Notes: generated by a model not told the origin, from the letters alone. A DNA stretch of 64,000 nucleotides from Breoghania sp963678585 (GCA_963678585.2 CAXXGA010000002.1:248001-312000); one strand, 5' to 3'. Counted from the stretch's first letter, positions 8,290 to 16,697 are shown. Translations and numbers: made by a program.

Positions 8290-8943
8290 ATGCAGTTCAA
8301 TTCCCCTGAAGGGGTGCTTGAATGCGCCCCCAACGCTCTCATTGTCGCTGGTTGGACCGGTCGCGACCGCGCCGCCGTCGATCACCACATCGAGGAGCTG
8401 GCCGCCATCGGTGTGCCCGCGCCTTCCACCGTGCCGCTCTACTATCGCTGCGCACCCTCGCTGCTGACCCGCGAGACGACCATTGCGGTGCTCGGCAAGG
8501 AAACCTCCGGCGAGGCGGAGCCTTTCCTGGTCCAGACCGGCGGCAAGCTGTGGCTGGGCCTTGCCTCCGACCATACCGACCGTGGTCTGGAGACCTATTC
8601 CGTCGCCCATTCTAAGCAGATCTGCGCCAAGCCGGTCGCCGAGGATGTCTGGGCCTTCGACGAGGTTGCCGATCGTCTCGACCGGCTGGAACTGAAGTCG
8701 TGGATCTTCGAGAAGGGCGAATGGGTCGTCTATCAGGAGGGCACACTGGCCTCCATCCTGCCGCTGACGCAGCTTATGGCGGGCGTGGAAATGGCGGACG
8801 GTACCGCCATGCTCTGCGGAACATTGCCCGCCAAGGGCGGCGTTCGTCCGGCGGCCGATTTCAGGATGGCGCTGCACGATCCTGTCGCGGGACGCACCAT
8901 CGAATGGAGCTATAGTGCGTCAGTTCTGCCGGTGATTGCGTGA
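8290..8943 (+). CDS. DUF2848 family protein
   Basis: A 217-residue protein of the DUF2848 family, a group distantly related to fumarylacetoacetate hydrolase-fold proteins. Segments such as LIVAGWTGRDRAAVDHHIEE, VPLYYRCAPSLLT and GLASDHTDRGLETYSVAHSK are the conserved parts; the acidic and His residues of DHTDRGLE could hold a metal. It follows the TRAP permease by 12 bases with AAGAGG upstream, so it is in the same operon. Its biochemical activity is not established; context suggests a step in breakdown of the imported substrate. Confidence 0.8.
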   Translation: MQFNSPEGVLECAPNALIVAGWTGRDRAAVDHHIEELAAIGVPAPSTVPLYYRCAPSLLTRETTIAVLGKETSGEAEPFLVQTGGKLWLGLASDHTDRGLETYSVAHSKQICAKPVAEDVWAFDEVADRLDRLELKSWIFEKGEWVVYQEGTLASILPLTQLMAGVEMADGTAMLCGTLPAKGGVRPAADFRMALHDPVAGRTIEWSYSASVLPVIA

Positions 8944-9064
8944 GTCGCAGTGTTCTGATTTTATTGCGCGTGGCTTCGGCCGGGAGGAGCACCACACGAG
9001 ATATGCCTGATAAACGGGGTCCCGATATTTGAACGGGACTTCGGCCTTCCGAACGAGGAATTTC

Positions 9065-10351
9065 ATGAGTTTCAAGCCGCCGTTTCCCTGGAGTGCCGGC
9101 ACCGCTCCCACCCGTCTTGGCGCGGCCTTGCGCCATTGTCAGGAAGATCCTTCGGCGAAGTCCGTCTTCACCAAGACGCTGGCCAGACGCGCCAACGCGC
9201 AGGCTGAAGCAGCCGAACGCAAGTCTTCTCCGCTGGCGGGGGCACTGCTCTCCGTGAAGGCGCTGTTCGATGTGGAAGGCGAGATCACGACGGCGGCGAC
9301 CAAGGTGCTGCGCAAGGATGAGCCGGCAGGCGCCGATGCACCCTGCATCGCGGCGCTCGATGCGGCGGGCGGCGTTTTCGTCGGCCTGACCAACATGTCC
9401 GAATTCGCCTATTCCGGCATCGGCATCAATCCCCATTACGGCACGCCCGACAACCCTGTCTATCCCGGTTGCGTGCCGGGCGGCTCCACCGCCGGCGGCG
9501 CTGTTTCCGTGGCGCTGGGCGTGTGCGATATCGCCATCGGGTCCGATACCGGCGGCTCGCTGCGCATCCCGGCTGCCTTCAACGGCATCACCGGCTTCAA
9601 GCCCACGCAAGGCACCGTCTCGCTGGAAGGCGGCAAGGCCCTTTCCGACACGCTGGACAGCTTCGGCCCCATGGCCCGAACGGTTGCCGCCTGCGAACTC
9701 GCATGGCAGGTGATGGCTGGTCGCGAGACCGAGCCGGTGGAGCCCGCGCGCGCGCGCCTGATCGTGCCGACCAATTTCGGTATGAGCGACATGGACGATG
9801 CGGTGGCGGAAGGGTTCGACGCGGTTGTCGGCACCCTGCGTGCGCAAGGCTTCGAGATCGTGGAAAAGGAACTGGCCTCAATCGAGATCTACAATCAGGT
9901 CCCGCCCTGGCAGCTCACCTCCGTGGAATCGCGCGCCCATTACGAGGATCACTTCCAGAAGACGCCGGAGTTGTTCGATCCGCGCGTTCACGCCCGCATG
10001 AAGCGCGCCGACGAGATCACGGCGGTCGAATACCGCCAGACGCTGAACCGGCGCGGCGATTTCGTGAAGGCCTTTGCCGCCGAGCTTGGCGACGATCTTC
10101 TGCTCCTGCCTACGACGCCTATCCTGCCGCCCTCGCGCGAGCTTCTGGAAAAGGACGACGAGGCCTTCAACCGCCTGAACCTTCTGGCGCTAAGGAACCC
10201 CTCGCTCGCCAACGGTGCGGACGGCTGCGCGATTGCGCTGCCTTATGAGAACGACGACAGGGTGCTGAGCGCCATGCTGGTCGGCGCAAAGGGCAAGGAT
10301 GAGCTGCTCATCGCCTGCGCCAAGGAAGTCGAAACCGTACTCGCCGAATAA
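9065..10351 (+). CDS. Amidase (amidase-signature family)
   Basis: A 428-residue amidase-signature hydrolase. The Ser-cisSer-Lys triad can be placed: Lys-65 in LLSVKALFDVEG, Ser-141 in PGGSTAGGA and nucleophile Ser-165 in GSDTGGSLRIPAAFNG. The glycine-serine signature spans about residues 138-178. The substrate is a carboxylic amide, probably related to the compound carried by the preceding TRAP system. GAGGAA lies 4 bases before the ATG at 9065; an in-frame ATG 36 bases upstream lacks one. It closes the LysR-controlled operon, followed by a hairpin at 10409-10430. Confidence 0.92.
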   Translation: MSFKPPFPWSAGTAPTRLGAALRHCQEDPSAKSVFTKTLARRANAQAEAAERKSSPLAGALLSVKALFDVEGEITTAATKVLRKDEPAGADAPCIAALDAAGGVFVGLTNMSEFAYSGIGINPHYGTPDNPVYPGCVPGGSTAGGAVSVALGVCDIAIGSDTGGSLRIPAAFNGITGFKPTQGTVSLEGGKALSDTLDSFGPMARTVAACELAWQVMAGRETEPVEPARARLIVPTNFGMSDMDDAVAEGFDAVVGTLRAQGFEIVEKELASIEIYNQVPPWQLTSVESRAHYEDHFQKTPELFDPRVHARMKRADEITAVEYRQTLNRRGDFVKAFAAELGDDLLLLPTTPILPPSRELLEKDDEAFNRLNLLALRNPSLANGADGCAIALPYENDDRVLSAMLVGAKGKDELLIACAKEVETVLAE

Positions 10352-10408
10352 CGGGTTATCGTCTCCCGAGCCTCCCGCCTGAGAAAGCGGCGGGCGGTCT
10401 GACATGCG

Positions 10409-10435
10409 CCGGGCGACCGAGGTCGCCCGGTTGTT
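10409..10435 (+). terminator. Terminator-like hairpin after the amidase operon
   Basis: CCGGGCGACC (10409-10418) and GGTCGCCCGG (10421-10430) are perfect inverted arms with a two-base gap, followed by TTGTT. The T tract is short, so termination may be weak. Confidence 0.5.
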
Positions 10436-10540
10436 CGCGCCTGCGACTGCCCTCCCGACGGATGAGGGCGGCGCTGTGTTCAGTCGTCTTCTCCGGCCTG
10501 ACTGCCCGACCTGACAGCCCGCGACCCGACGGTATGTGGA

Positions 10541-10672
10541 GCCGATCCTTCGAGACGCCCGCTCACGCGGGCTCCTCAGGATGACGTTGTGGTTGGTGCT
10601 GGCGTCTTGAGATTTCACAACACCACAACGTCATCCTGAGGAGCAGCCCTAGGGCCGCGTCTCGAAGGATGG
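10541..10672. repeat. Double inverted repeat (intergenic palindromic element)
   Basis: Two nested inverted repeats: outer arms of 14 bp (10545-10558 and 10657-10670) and inner arms of 23 bp (10571-10593 and 10622-10644), both perfect. The outer-arm sequence ATCCTTCGAGACGC recurs at 58353-58367. Such structures with a CCTTCGAGAC core and a CTCCTCAGGATGA core are scattered between genes in many alphaproteobacterial genomes and probably represent a non-coding repeat family. RNA from either strand would fold into a long hairpin. Confidence 0.8.
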
Positions 10673-10788
10673 GCCACGCCCTCTGCGCTCTTCCGTGCAT
10701 TTCCCGCAATGTTGCGAATCCAGTTGACCTCCGACGGGAGCACTCCGCCGGACCCGTGCCTGACAATTGTCCGGTTCATATCGGTTTT

Positions 10789-10806
10789 CATTTGTCCGAC
10801 AAATGG
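10789..10806. promoter_or_regulatory. Candidate GntR operator 1
   Basis: CATTTGT-CCG-ACAAATG is a palindrome with 7-bp arms. Its core TTTGTCCGACAAA is repeated exactly at 10901-10913, 110 bases on, just in front of the GntR gene. Two copies at this position suggest autoregulation by the GntR/FCD protein and possibly DNA looping. Confidence 0.6.
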
Positions 10807-10898
10807 ACATCCATGTTCGAACGCGCTGAAATTACGTCAGAATACCAGACGTAAATTTATCAAACACAGGCTTGACGGTGTTTTTGGTTCCGTGCCAA

Positions 10899-10913
10899 CA
10901 TTTGTCCGACAAA
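10899..10913. promoter_or_regulatory. Candidate GntR operator 2
   Basis: CATTTGTCCGACAAA, the second copy of the 13-bp core palindrome found at 10791-10803. It lies 19 bases before the GntR start codon, where a bound regulator would block transcription or translation initiation. Confidence 0.6.
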
Positions 10914-10932
10914 GAGAAGAACAGCAGGCAGA

Positions 10933-11700
10933 ATGTCGGCCACTCGATTCAACAAGATCAAGGTTCCCGCCGCCTATCAGATGGTGGCGGACGCGATTGA
11001 ACGGGAGATCATGTCCGGGCGGCTGCGTCCCGGAGATCAGGTCGGCACCGAGGCAGAGCTTGTGCGCCAGTTCGGGGTCAACCGGTCGACGGTGCGGGAG
11101 GGCATCCGTCTTCTGGAGCAGAGCGGGCTTGTCCAGCGGGAGGCTGGTCGCAAGCTTCATGTCTGCCCGCCCCACTACAAGAGCCTGTCGAGCCGGATGA
11201 GCCGGGCGATGGTTCTGGGGCAGGTGACGTTTCGCGAAATTCATGACGCCACGCTGGTGCTGGAACTGATGTCGGTGGAGGCTGCCATCGATCACGCCGG
11301 CGAGGAGGATATCGCGGCGCTGGAGGAAAACCAGCGCGAGGCGGAGGAAGCGGCGGGCGATCCGACGCGGCTCGCGCGCCTCGATACGAATTTCCACGCG
11401 CTGCTGGCGCGTGCTTCGGGGAACCGGGTGCTGGAACTGGCGCGGGAGCCGTCGGCGCTTCTGATGTTTCCCACCACCGAACTGATTTGCCGGTCTGTGC
11501 CGGAGGGAGCGGGGCGTCTCATCGGTGCTCACAGGCACCTGATCGACGCGATCAAGTCTCGCGACAAGAACGAGGCGAAGATCTGGATGACGCGACACGT
11601 GGAGGATTGGAAGAAGGGTTTCGAGCGCGCAGGACGGAATATCGAGGAACCCGTCTCGCAGGTGATCGAGCGGCTTTCGCCCGCAAACCTGTTCGAGTAG
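10933..11700 (+). CDS. GntR-family regulator with FCD effector domain (FadR group)
   Basis: A 255-residue regulator. The N-terminal winged helix (AYQMVADAIEREIMSGRLRP, then TEAELVRQFGVNRSTVREGI) is followed from about residue 90 by an all-helical FCD domain. In that domain DTNFHALLARASGNRVL and HRHLIDAIKSRDKNEA plus the later TRHVEDW supply the Asp and His residues that bind a metal and a carboxylate ligand in FadR/LldR/VanR-type proteins. Two identical palindromes precede the gene. It sits just before the Liv-acyl-CoA synthetase operon and is the obvious candidate to control it in response to an organic or fatty acid. Confidence 0.92.
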   Translation: MSATRFNKIKVPAAYQMVADAIEREIMSGRLRPGDQVGTEAELVRQFGVNRSTVREGIRLLEQSGLVQREAGRKLHVCPPHYKSLSSRMSRAMVLGQVTFREIHDATLVLELMSVEAAIDHAGEEDIAALEENQREAEEAAGDPTRLARLDTNFHALLARASGNRVLELAREPSALLMFPTTELICRSVPEGAGRLIGAHRHLIDAIKSRDKNEAKIWMTRHVEDWKKGFERAGRNIEEPVSQVIERLSPANLFE

Positions 11701-11762
11701 CGCGCCACACGTAATGGCGGCACCGGCTGTGGAGGCGGCCGGGAGATCGTCAGGGGAGGAAC

Positions 11763-11840
11763 ATGTCTGATATTTCGTACGCCCGGTTCTCCGGGTGTGG
11801 ACGGCTGCGTGCATCCATGTGTGCGGGGCCGTCATGTTGA
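11763..11840 (+). CDS. Possible 25-residue leader ORF coupled to livG
   Basis: ATG at 11763 is preceded by an ideal ribosome site, GGGGAGGAAC, and encodes 25 residues beginning MSDISYARFSGCGRLRASMC. Its TGA (11838-11840) overlaps the most likely livG ATG (11834-11836) within ATGTTGA. The livG start has only a weak site of its own, so livG may be translated by ribosomes that terminate here. The peptide has two to three Cys and three Arg but no recognisable family. It may be a leader peptide or only a coupling device. Confidence 0.4.
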   Translation: MSDISYARFSGCGRLRASMCAGPSC

Positions 11841-12745
11841 CCCGCGCGCCGGATGCCCGAGGCGGGCTTGTTGCCGGAAGGAGAATCGGTGCCGCCGCTG
11901 CCGGTGCTGCGCGGCTTCAGGTCGAGGGCGTCTCGCTGTCCTTCGGCGGCCTGAAGGCGCTGCGCGGCGTGTCGTTCGACGTCGAACCCGGTTCGATCAC
12001 CGCGCTGATCGGGCCGAACGGCGCGGGCAAGACGTCCATGTTCAACTGCATCTCCGGCTTCTACAAGCCGCAGCAGGGGGCCATCCGTTACGACGGGCAG
12101 GACGTGACGCAGTTCCACCCGCCTGCGCGCGCCGGAATGGGCTTTGCCCGCACCTTCCAGAACATCGCGCTTTTCCGCGGAATGACCGTGCTCGACAACA
12201 TCAAGCTCGGCCGTCATTCGCACCTGAAGACCAACATCTTCAACGCCTTCGCCTACTGGGGGCGTGCGGCGCGCGAGGAGATGGAGCTTCGCGCCGAGGT
12301 CGAAGAGCGCATCATCGACTTCCTCGAGATCAACCACATCCGCAACCGCCCCGTAGCGGCGCTCTCCTACGGGCTCCAGAAGCGGGTGGAGCTTGCCCGC
12401 GCGCTCGCCATGCACCCGCGCATCCTGCTGCTGGACGAGCCGGTCGCGGGCATGAACCGCGAAGAAACCGAGGACATGGCCCGCTTCATTCTCGACGTGA
12501 AGGAGGAATGGGGCACCACCATCCTGATGGTCGAGCACGACATGGGCATGGTCATGGACATCTCCGACCACGTCGTCGTGCTGAATTTCGGAGAGGTTAT
12601 CGCCAGCGGCCTGCCGCATGAGGTCCAGCGCAACAAGAAGGTCGCGGAAGCCTATCTGGGCAGCGGAGATCCGGCGGCGCTGAAAGCGAAACTGTCAGGC
12701 AAGCCTTCCGGGGCAAAGGCGGTGGCCGGGGAGGTGAGGGCATGA
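11834..12745 (+). CDS. livG: Liv-type ABC importer ATP-binding protein (LivG)
   Basis: A 303-residue ATPase. The ABC domain starts near residue 28 (LQVEGVSLSFGGLKALRGVS); Walker A is GPNGAGKTS, the LivG insertion follows (PPARAGMGFARTFQNIALFR), the signature is ALSYGLQKRVELARALA and Walker B ILLLDEPVAGMN. The N-terminus before the ABC domain is Ala/Arg-rich and of uncertain start; 11834 is chosen because it overlaps the leader ORF stop. It is the first transporter gene of livGHM-SBP-livF, and its stop overlaps the livH start (ATGA at 12742). Confidence 0.9.
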   Translation: MLTRAPDARGGLVAGRRIGAAAAGAARLQVEGVSLSFGGLKALRGVSFDVEPGSITALIGPNGAGKTSMFNCISGFYKPQQGAIRYDGQDVTQFHPPARAGMGFARTFQNIALFRGMTVLDNIKLGRHSHLKTNIFNAFAYWGRAAREEMELRAEVEERIIDFLEINHIRNRPVAALSYGLQKRVELARALAMHPRILLLDEPVAGMNREETEDMARFILDVKEEWGTTILMVEHDMGMVMDISDHVVVLNFGEVIASGLPHEVQRNKKVAEAYLGSGDPAALKAKLSGKPSGAKAVAGEVRA

Positions 12746-13623
12746 GCGATCTCCTGTTTTTCTTCGAGGTGACGCTGGCGGGTCTCGGCTCCGGCGCGCT
12801 TCTGTCGCTGACGGCACTTGCCTTCGTGCTGATCTACAAGGCGACCCGCGTGATCAACCTTGCCGTGGGCGAGGTGCTGATGCTCGGCGGCTATCTCTTC
12901 TTCGCCTTCGCAAGCGGCCTGAACCTGCCCGCATGGGCGGCGATCCCGCTTGCAGTGGCAGGCGGCGGGCTGGTCGGGGCGGTGCTGGAGCGCGGTGTCA
13001 TCCGGCCCATGCTGGGCGAAAACCCGATCTCGGTCTTCATGGTGACGATCGGCATCGGTTCGGTGCTGGTCGGGCTGGTGGAGCTTGTCTGGGGCGCGGA
13101 CCCCATCGCCTTGCCCGCCTTCATGGGCAACACGCCGGTCTTCATCGGCGAGGCCTATGTCTCGCGCAAGATCGCCATCGGCTTTGCGGTCGCAGCCCTC
13201 GTCATCGGCTTTTTCGTCGTGCTCTTCCGCTATTGGCGCGGCGGCGTGGCCCTGCGTGCCACCGCGTCCGATCAGGCTGCCGCCTATTCCTGCGGGATCA
13301 ACGTGCCCGGCGTCTTTTCCGCCGCGTGGATCATCGGCTGCGGCACGGCGGCGGGCGCGGGCATCCTGCTCGGCTCCATCGGCGGCATTGCGCCCACCAT
13401 GGGCGTCTTCGGTCTGTCCGCCCTCGTGGTGGTGATCGTCGGCGGGCTCGACTCCATCGCGGGCGCGCTGGTCGGCGGGCTGCTCATCGGTCTCGTGGAG
13501 GCCTGGGCAGGCACCTATCTCGGCGGCGAATACAAGATCGTCACCACCTTCGGCATCCTCATCGTCATGCTGATGATCCGGCCCTACGGCCTCTTCGGCA
13601 CGACCGAAATCGAGCGACTTTGA
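12742..13623 (+). CDS. livH: Liv-type ABC importer permease (LivH)
   Basis: A 293-residue integral membrane permease with about eight hydrophobic segments. GLGSGALLSLTALAFVLIYKATRVINLAVGE at residues 11-41 is the typical LivH opening, and the coupling region appears as GVALRATASDQAAAYSCGIN. It pairs with LivM to form the membrane channel for branched-chain amino acids or other carboxylates. ATGA overlap with livG and a 1-base gap to livM show a single transcript. Confidence 0.92.
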   Translation: MSDLLFFFEVTLAGLGSGALLSLTALAFVLIYKATRVINLAVGEVLMLGGYLFFAFASGLNLPAWAAIPLAVAGGGLVGAVLERGVIRPMLGENPISVFMVTIGIGSVLVGLVELVWGADPIALPAFMGNTPVFIGEAYVSRKIAIGFAVAALVIGFFVVLFRYWRGGVALRATASDQAAAYSCGINVPGVFSAAWIIGCGTAAGAGILLGSIGGIAPTMGVFGLSALVVVIVGGLDSIAGALVGGLLIGLVEAWAGTYLGGEYKIVTTFGILIVMLMIRPYGLFGTTEIERL

Positions 13624-13624
13624 C

Positions 13625-14668
13625 ATGCAGATCGGAACGGCAAAACTCAGCTACCGGGCCGACGAGGCGCTGCTGACCACCAAGCCTCAGCGCCTGTGGA
13701 TGGCGGCCCTCATCGCGGGCCTCGCGCTCGCGCCGCTGGTCCTCGACAATTACTGGCTCTATCTCGCCTGCCTTGTCGCCATCAACGTGGCGAGCGCCAC
13801 CGGCGTCAACATCCTGACCGGCTTTACCGGGCTCGTCAGCCTCGGGCAGGCGGCCTTCATGGCCGTGGGCGCCTATACGGTTGCGGTGATGGACGCCCGC
13901 CTTGGCACGCCTTTCCTCGTGAACCTCGTTGCAGGCGGGGTCGTGGCCGCATTGGTGGGCGGCATCGTCGGCCTGCCGAGCCTGCGCGTGAAGGGGCTTT
14001 ATCTGGCCATCGCCACCATCGCGGCCTCCTTCATCCTGCATTTCGTCTTCGTGAACTGGCAAAGCCTGACCAACGGCAACAGCGGCCTGACCGTCCAGCC
14101 CGCCACCTTCTTCGGCACCCCGCTCACCGATTACTGGCAGCTCTATTATGTCTTCGTGCCGATCACGGGGCTGATGGTGCTGGGGGCGGCGAACCTCTTC
14201 CGCACCCGCATCGGGCGCGCCTTCATCGCCATCCGCGACCGGGACATATCGGCCGAAGTTCTGGGCATTTCCCTGCTGCGCTACAAGCTCCTGAGCTTCG
14301 CCGTCTCGTCCTTTTACGCAGGCGTTGCGGGCGGCATGTGGGCCTATTTCTTCCGGGTCGTCACGCCGGAAAGCTTCCCCTTCATCTACTCGGTCTTCTT
14401 CCTCGCCGCGATCATCGTCGGCGGCATGGGAACGATCCTCGGCGGCATCCTCGGCGCGATCTTCATGACACTCGTGCCTGAACTGCTGCGCTTCGTGGTG
14501 GAGTGGATCACCCCCATCTACCCCAACGCCGTGGCGGCACTGTCGCCCATCCGCACCATCGTTTTCGGCGCTCTCATCATCGGCTTCCTGATCGCGGAGC
14601 CGAAGGGGCTGGCGGAAATCGTCCAGAGGGTCCGCAGGTTCTTTCACCTCTGGCCTTTCAAGAAATAA
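13625..14668 (+). CDS. livM: Liv-type ABC importer permease (LivM)
   Basis: A 347-residue permease. The signature NVASATGVNILTGFTGLVSL(GQAAFM) and the coupling motif FIAIRDRDISAEVLGISLLRYKLLSF are typical of LivM. Around nine hydrophobic segments are visible. It lies 1 base after livH, and its partner proteins are encoded on both sides. Substrate preference is not visible; the linked acyl-CoA synthetase points to a carboxylic acid rather than an amino acid. Confidence 0.92.
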   Translation: MQIGTAKLSYRADEALLTTKPQRLWMAALIAGLALAPLVLDNYWLYLACLVAINVASATGVNILTGFTGLVSLGQAAFMAVGAYTVAVMDARLGTPFLVNLVAGGVVAALVGGIVGLPSLRVKGLYLAIATIAASFILHFVFVNWQSLTNGNSGLTVQPATFFGTPLTDYWQLYYVFVPITGLMVLGAANLFRTRIGRAFIAIRDRDISAEVLGISLLRYKLLSFAVSSFYAGVAGGMWAYFFRVVTPESFPFIYSVFFLAAIIVGGMGTILGGILGAIFMTLVPELLRFVVEWITPIYPNAVAALSPIRTIVFGALIIGFLIAEPKGLAEIVQRVRRFFHLWPFKK

Positions 14669-14705
14669 CAAGACCAACCAGACGGAACATAAAGTGGAGG
14701 AAAAA

Positions 14706-15875
14706 ATGCTGGAGTTTTCGAGAAGAACACTCATCGCGGCCTCGGCGGCGATTACGCTTGGCGCGGCGCTTCCCGCGCAGGCCGCGGACGATATCGTCAT
14801 CGGCGGCTCGATCCCGCTCACCGGCGTCTTCGCCTTTGCAGGCGTCGGCATCGAGGCGGGCATTCAGGACTACCTGAAGATCCTGAACGAGCAGGGCGGC
14901 ATCCACGGCCGCAAGGTACGGCTTGCCTATGAAGACACGGCCTACAAGGTCGATGCCTCGGTCGCGGCCTTCAACAAGCTCAACAGCCAGGAGGAAATTC
15001 ACCTCTATTACGGCGACAGCACGGCCTTCGCGAAGACCATCAATCCCGAGCTTGACCGCCGCGGGTCCATGATCATGGCAGGCGCGTCCTTTGCCAGTGA
15101 GCTGAACGACCCGAAGGCCTATCCCTTCCAGTTCATGGCCGGGCCCGACTACACCGAAATGACCGGCATTCTTCTGGAATACATCGCCAAGGAAAAGCCG
15201 GGCGCGAAGATCGTTCTGGTGAATTCCGACACCGAATTCGGCCGCGATCCCATCGAAGGCACGAAGGCGCGCGCCAAGGCGCTCGGCCTTGAGGTGGTGG
15301 AGGAAATCATCACCCCGCCGACCGCGGTCGATGTCTCCACCGAAGTCCTGAAGCTGCGCCGTGCGCGGCCGGACTACACCATCTTCCACGGCTACGTGCT
15401 GGCCCCGGTTCCGGAATTCATCTCGCAGGCCCGCCAGCTCGGCCTTGAGACGAAGTTCATGGGCACCTTCTGGTCGATGGATTCCAGCCTCTGGGCCAAG
15501 GTCGGCGATCTGGCGGACGGCTACATGGGCGTGATGCCCTACCGCTACTACTACGACGATGCGGAAGACGCGCCGATGCTGGACCAGATCCGGCAGATGC
15601 GCCCCGATTACCAGTCCACCGCCTACATGCAGGGCTTCCTGTCGGCGATGCTCTTCACCGAGGCCGCCAAGCGCACCCTCGATGACGGCAAGGAACTGAA
15701 CGCCGCCAACCTGAAGGCGTCGCTGAACTCCATCAAGGACTTCGACACCGGCGGCATCATCGGCACGCCGATCTCCATTCCGGGCAACTCGATCCCCGTC
15801 GGGCGGATCTACCAGTACGACGCCAAGGCCGAAAAGATGGTGCCCGCGTCCGACTGGATCAGCCTGCAGGAGTAA
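14706..15875 (+). CDS. ABC importer substrate-binding protein (Leu/Ile/Val-binding family)
   Basis: A 389-residue periplasmic protein of the type I binding fold. The leader MLEFSRRTLIAASAAITLGA carries twin arginines (SRRTLI), so export by Tat is possible, with cleavage likely after PAQA. The mature part begins DDIVIGGSIPLTGVFAFAGVG, the usual start of LivK-like proteins. GGAGGA lies 6 bases before the ATG at 14706; the GTG at 14694 overlaps it. Relatives beside acyl-CoA synthetases usually bind aromatic or aliphatic carboxylates. It lies between livM and livF. Confidence 0.9.
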   Translation: MLEFSRRTLIAASAAITLGAALPAQAADDIVIGGSIPLTGVFAFAGVGIEAGIQDYLKILNEQGGIHGRKVRLAYEDTAYKVDASVAAFNKLNSQEEIHLYYGDSTAFAKTINPELDRRGSMIMAGASFASELNDPKAYPFQFMAGPDYTEMTGILLEYIAKEKPGAKIVLVNSDTEFGRDPIEGTKARAKALGLEVVEEIITPPTAVDVSTEVLKLRRARPDYTIFHGYVLAPVPEFISQARQLGLETKFMGTFWSMDSSLWAKVGDLADGYMGVMPYRYYYDDAEDAPMLDQIRQMRPDYQSTAYMQGFLSAMLFTEAAKRTLDDGKELNAANLKASLNSIKDFDTGGIIGTPISIPGNSIPVGRIYQYDAKAEKMVPASDWISLQE

Positions 15876-15880
15876 GCGAC

Positions 15881-16687
15881 ATGGCCGCGGACGCCATTCT
15901 TGAAATCAATAATATCGAGGTCGTCTACAACAAGACGATCCAGGTTCTCCGCGGCCTTTCGCTGTCGGTCGGGCGGGGCAGGATCGTGACCCTGCTCGGC
16001 TCCAACGGAGCCGGGAAGTCGACCACGCTGAAGGCGATCTCCAACCTGCTGGAGCTGGAAAACGGGGCGGTGACCGCCGGTTCCATCCGCTTCGGCGAGG
16101 ACGATATCGCCAACCTCACGCCCCACGGCCTCGTGCGCCGCGGCCTCTTCCACGTGATGGAGGGGCGCCGCATCTTCGAGGATCTGACGGTGGAGGAAAA
16201 CCTGACGGCGGCGAGCTTTGCGCTGTCGGGGCGTGGCAGGCGACCGGACTTCGATCTCGTCTACCGGTATTTCCCGCGCCTGCACGAGCGCCGCAACGGG
16301 CTGGCCGGATACCTGTCGGGCGGCGAGCAGCAGATGCTCGCCATCGGCCGGGCGCTCATCGCCCAGCCCTCGCTGATCCTGCTGGACGAGCCCTCGCTCG
16401 GTCTCTCGCCGGTGCTGGTGGAGGAGATCTTCACCATCATCGCCTCCATCAACCGCGATCTCGGCACGTCGATGCTTCTGGTGGAGCAGAACGCGGCGAT
16501 TGCGTTCGCGGTGGCCCACTACGGCTACATCATGGAGGCGGGCAAGATCGTACTGGACGGGCCGACCGAACGGCTGATGGCCGACGAGGACGTGCGCGAA
16601 TTCTATCTCGGCATGAACTCCGGCGAGGACGCGCGAAGCTATCGCGACATCAAGCATTACAAGCGCCGCAAGCGCTGGCTGTCCTGA
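15881..16687 (+). CDS. livF: Liv-type ABC importer ATP-binding protein (LivF)
   Basis: A 268-residue ATPase. Walker A is GSNGAGKST (about residues 42-50), the LivF motif LVRRGLFHVMEGRRIFEDLTVEENL follows, the signature is YLSGGEQQMLAIGRAL and Walker B LILLDEPSLGLSP. It is about 30 residues longer than typical LivF, with a basic C-terminal tail (IKHYKRRKRWLS) seen in LivF proteins linked to acyl-CoA synthetases. It completes the importer, 5 bases after the binding protein and 10 bases before the synthetase. Confidence 0.92.
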   Translation: MAADAILEINNIEVVYNKTIQVLRGLSLSVGRGRIVTLLGSNGAGKSTTLKAISNLLELENGAVTAGSIRFGEDDIANLTPHGLVRRGLFHVMEGRRIFEDLTVEENLTAASFALSGRGRRPDFDLVYRYFPRLHERRNGLAGYLSGGEQQMLAIGRALIAQPSLILLDEPSLGLSPVLVEEIFTIIASINRDLGTSMLLVEQNAAIAFAVAHYGYIMEAGKIVLDGPTERLMADEDVREFYLGMNSGEDARSYRDIKHYKRRKRWLS

Positions 16688-16697
16688 GAGAGCGACC

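Larger units (their letters stand above)
10352..10932. other. Intergenic region between amidase and GntR gene
   Basis: No protein gene is supported in these 581 bases. It holds a terminator-like hairpin (10409-10430), a large double inverted repeat (10545-10670), a TetR-type half-palindrome (10759-10774) and two identical GntR-type palindromes (10791-10803, 10901-10913). The small open frames across it are not codon-like and have no ribosome sites. Confidence 0.7.

Noticed and set aside
6934..8877. Long open frame (647 codons) on the minus strand opposite the TRAP permease
   Set aside because: His/Arg/Asp/Gly-rich low-complexity product with no family motif; the plus strand carries clear DctQ, DctM and DUF2848 genes. 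A product of high GC.
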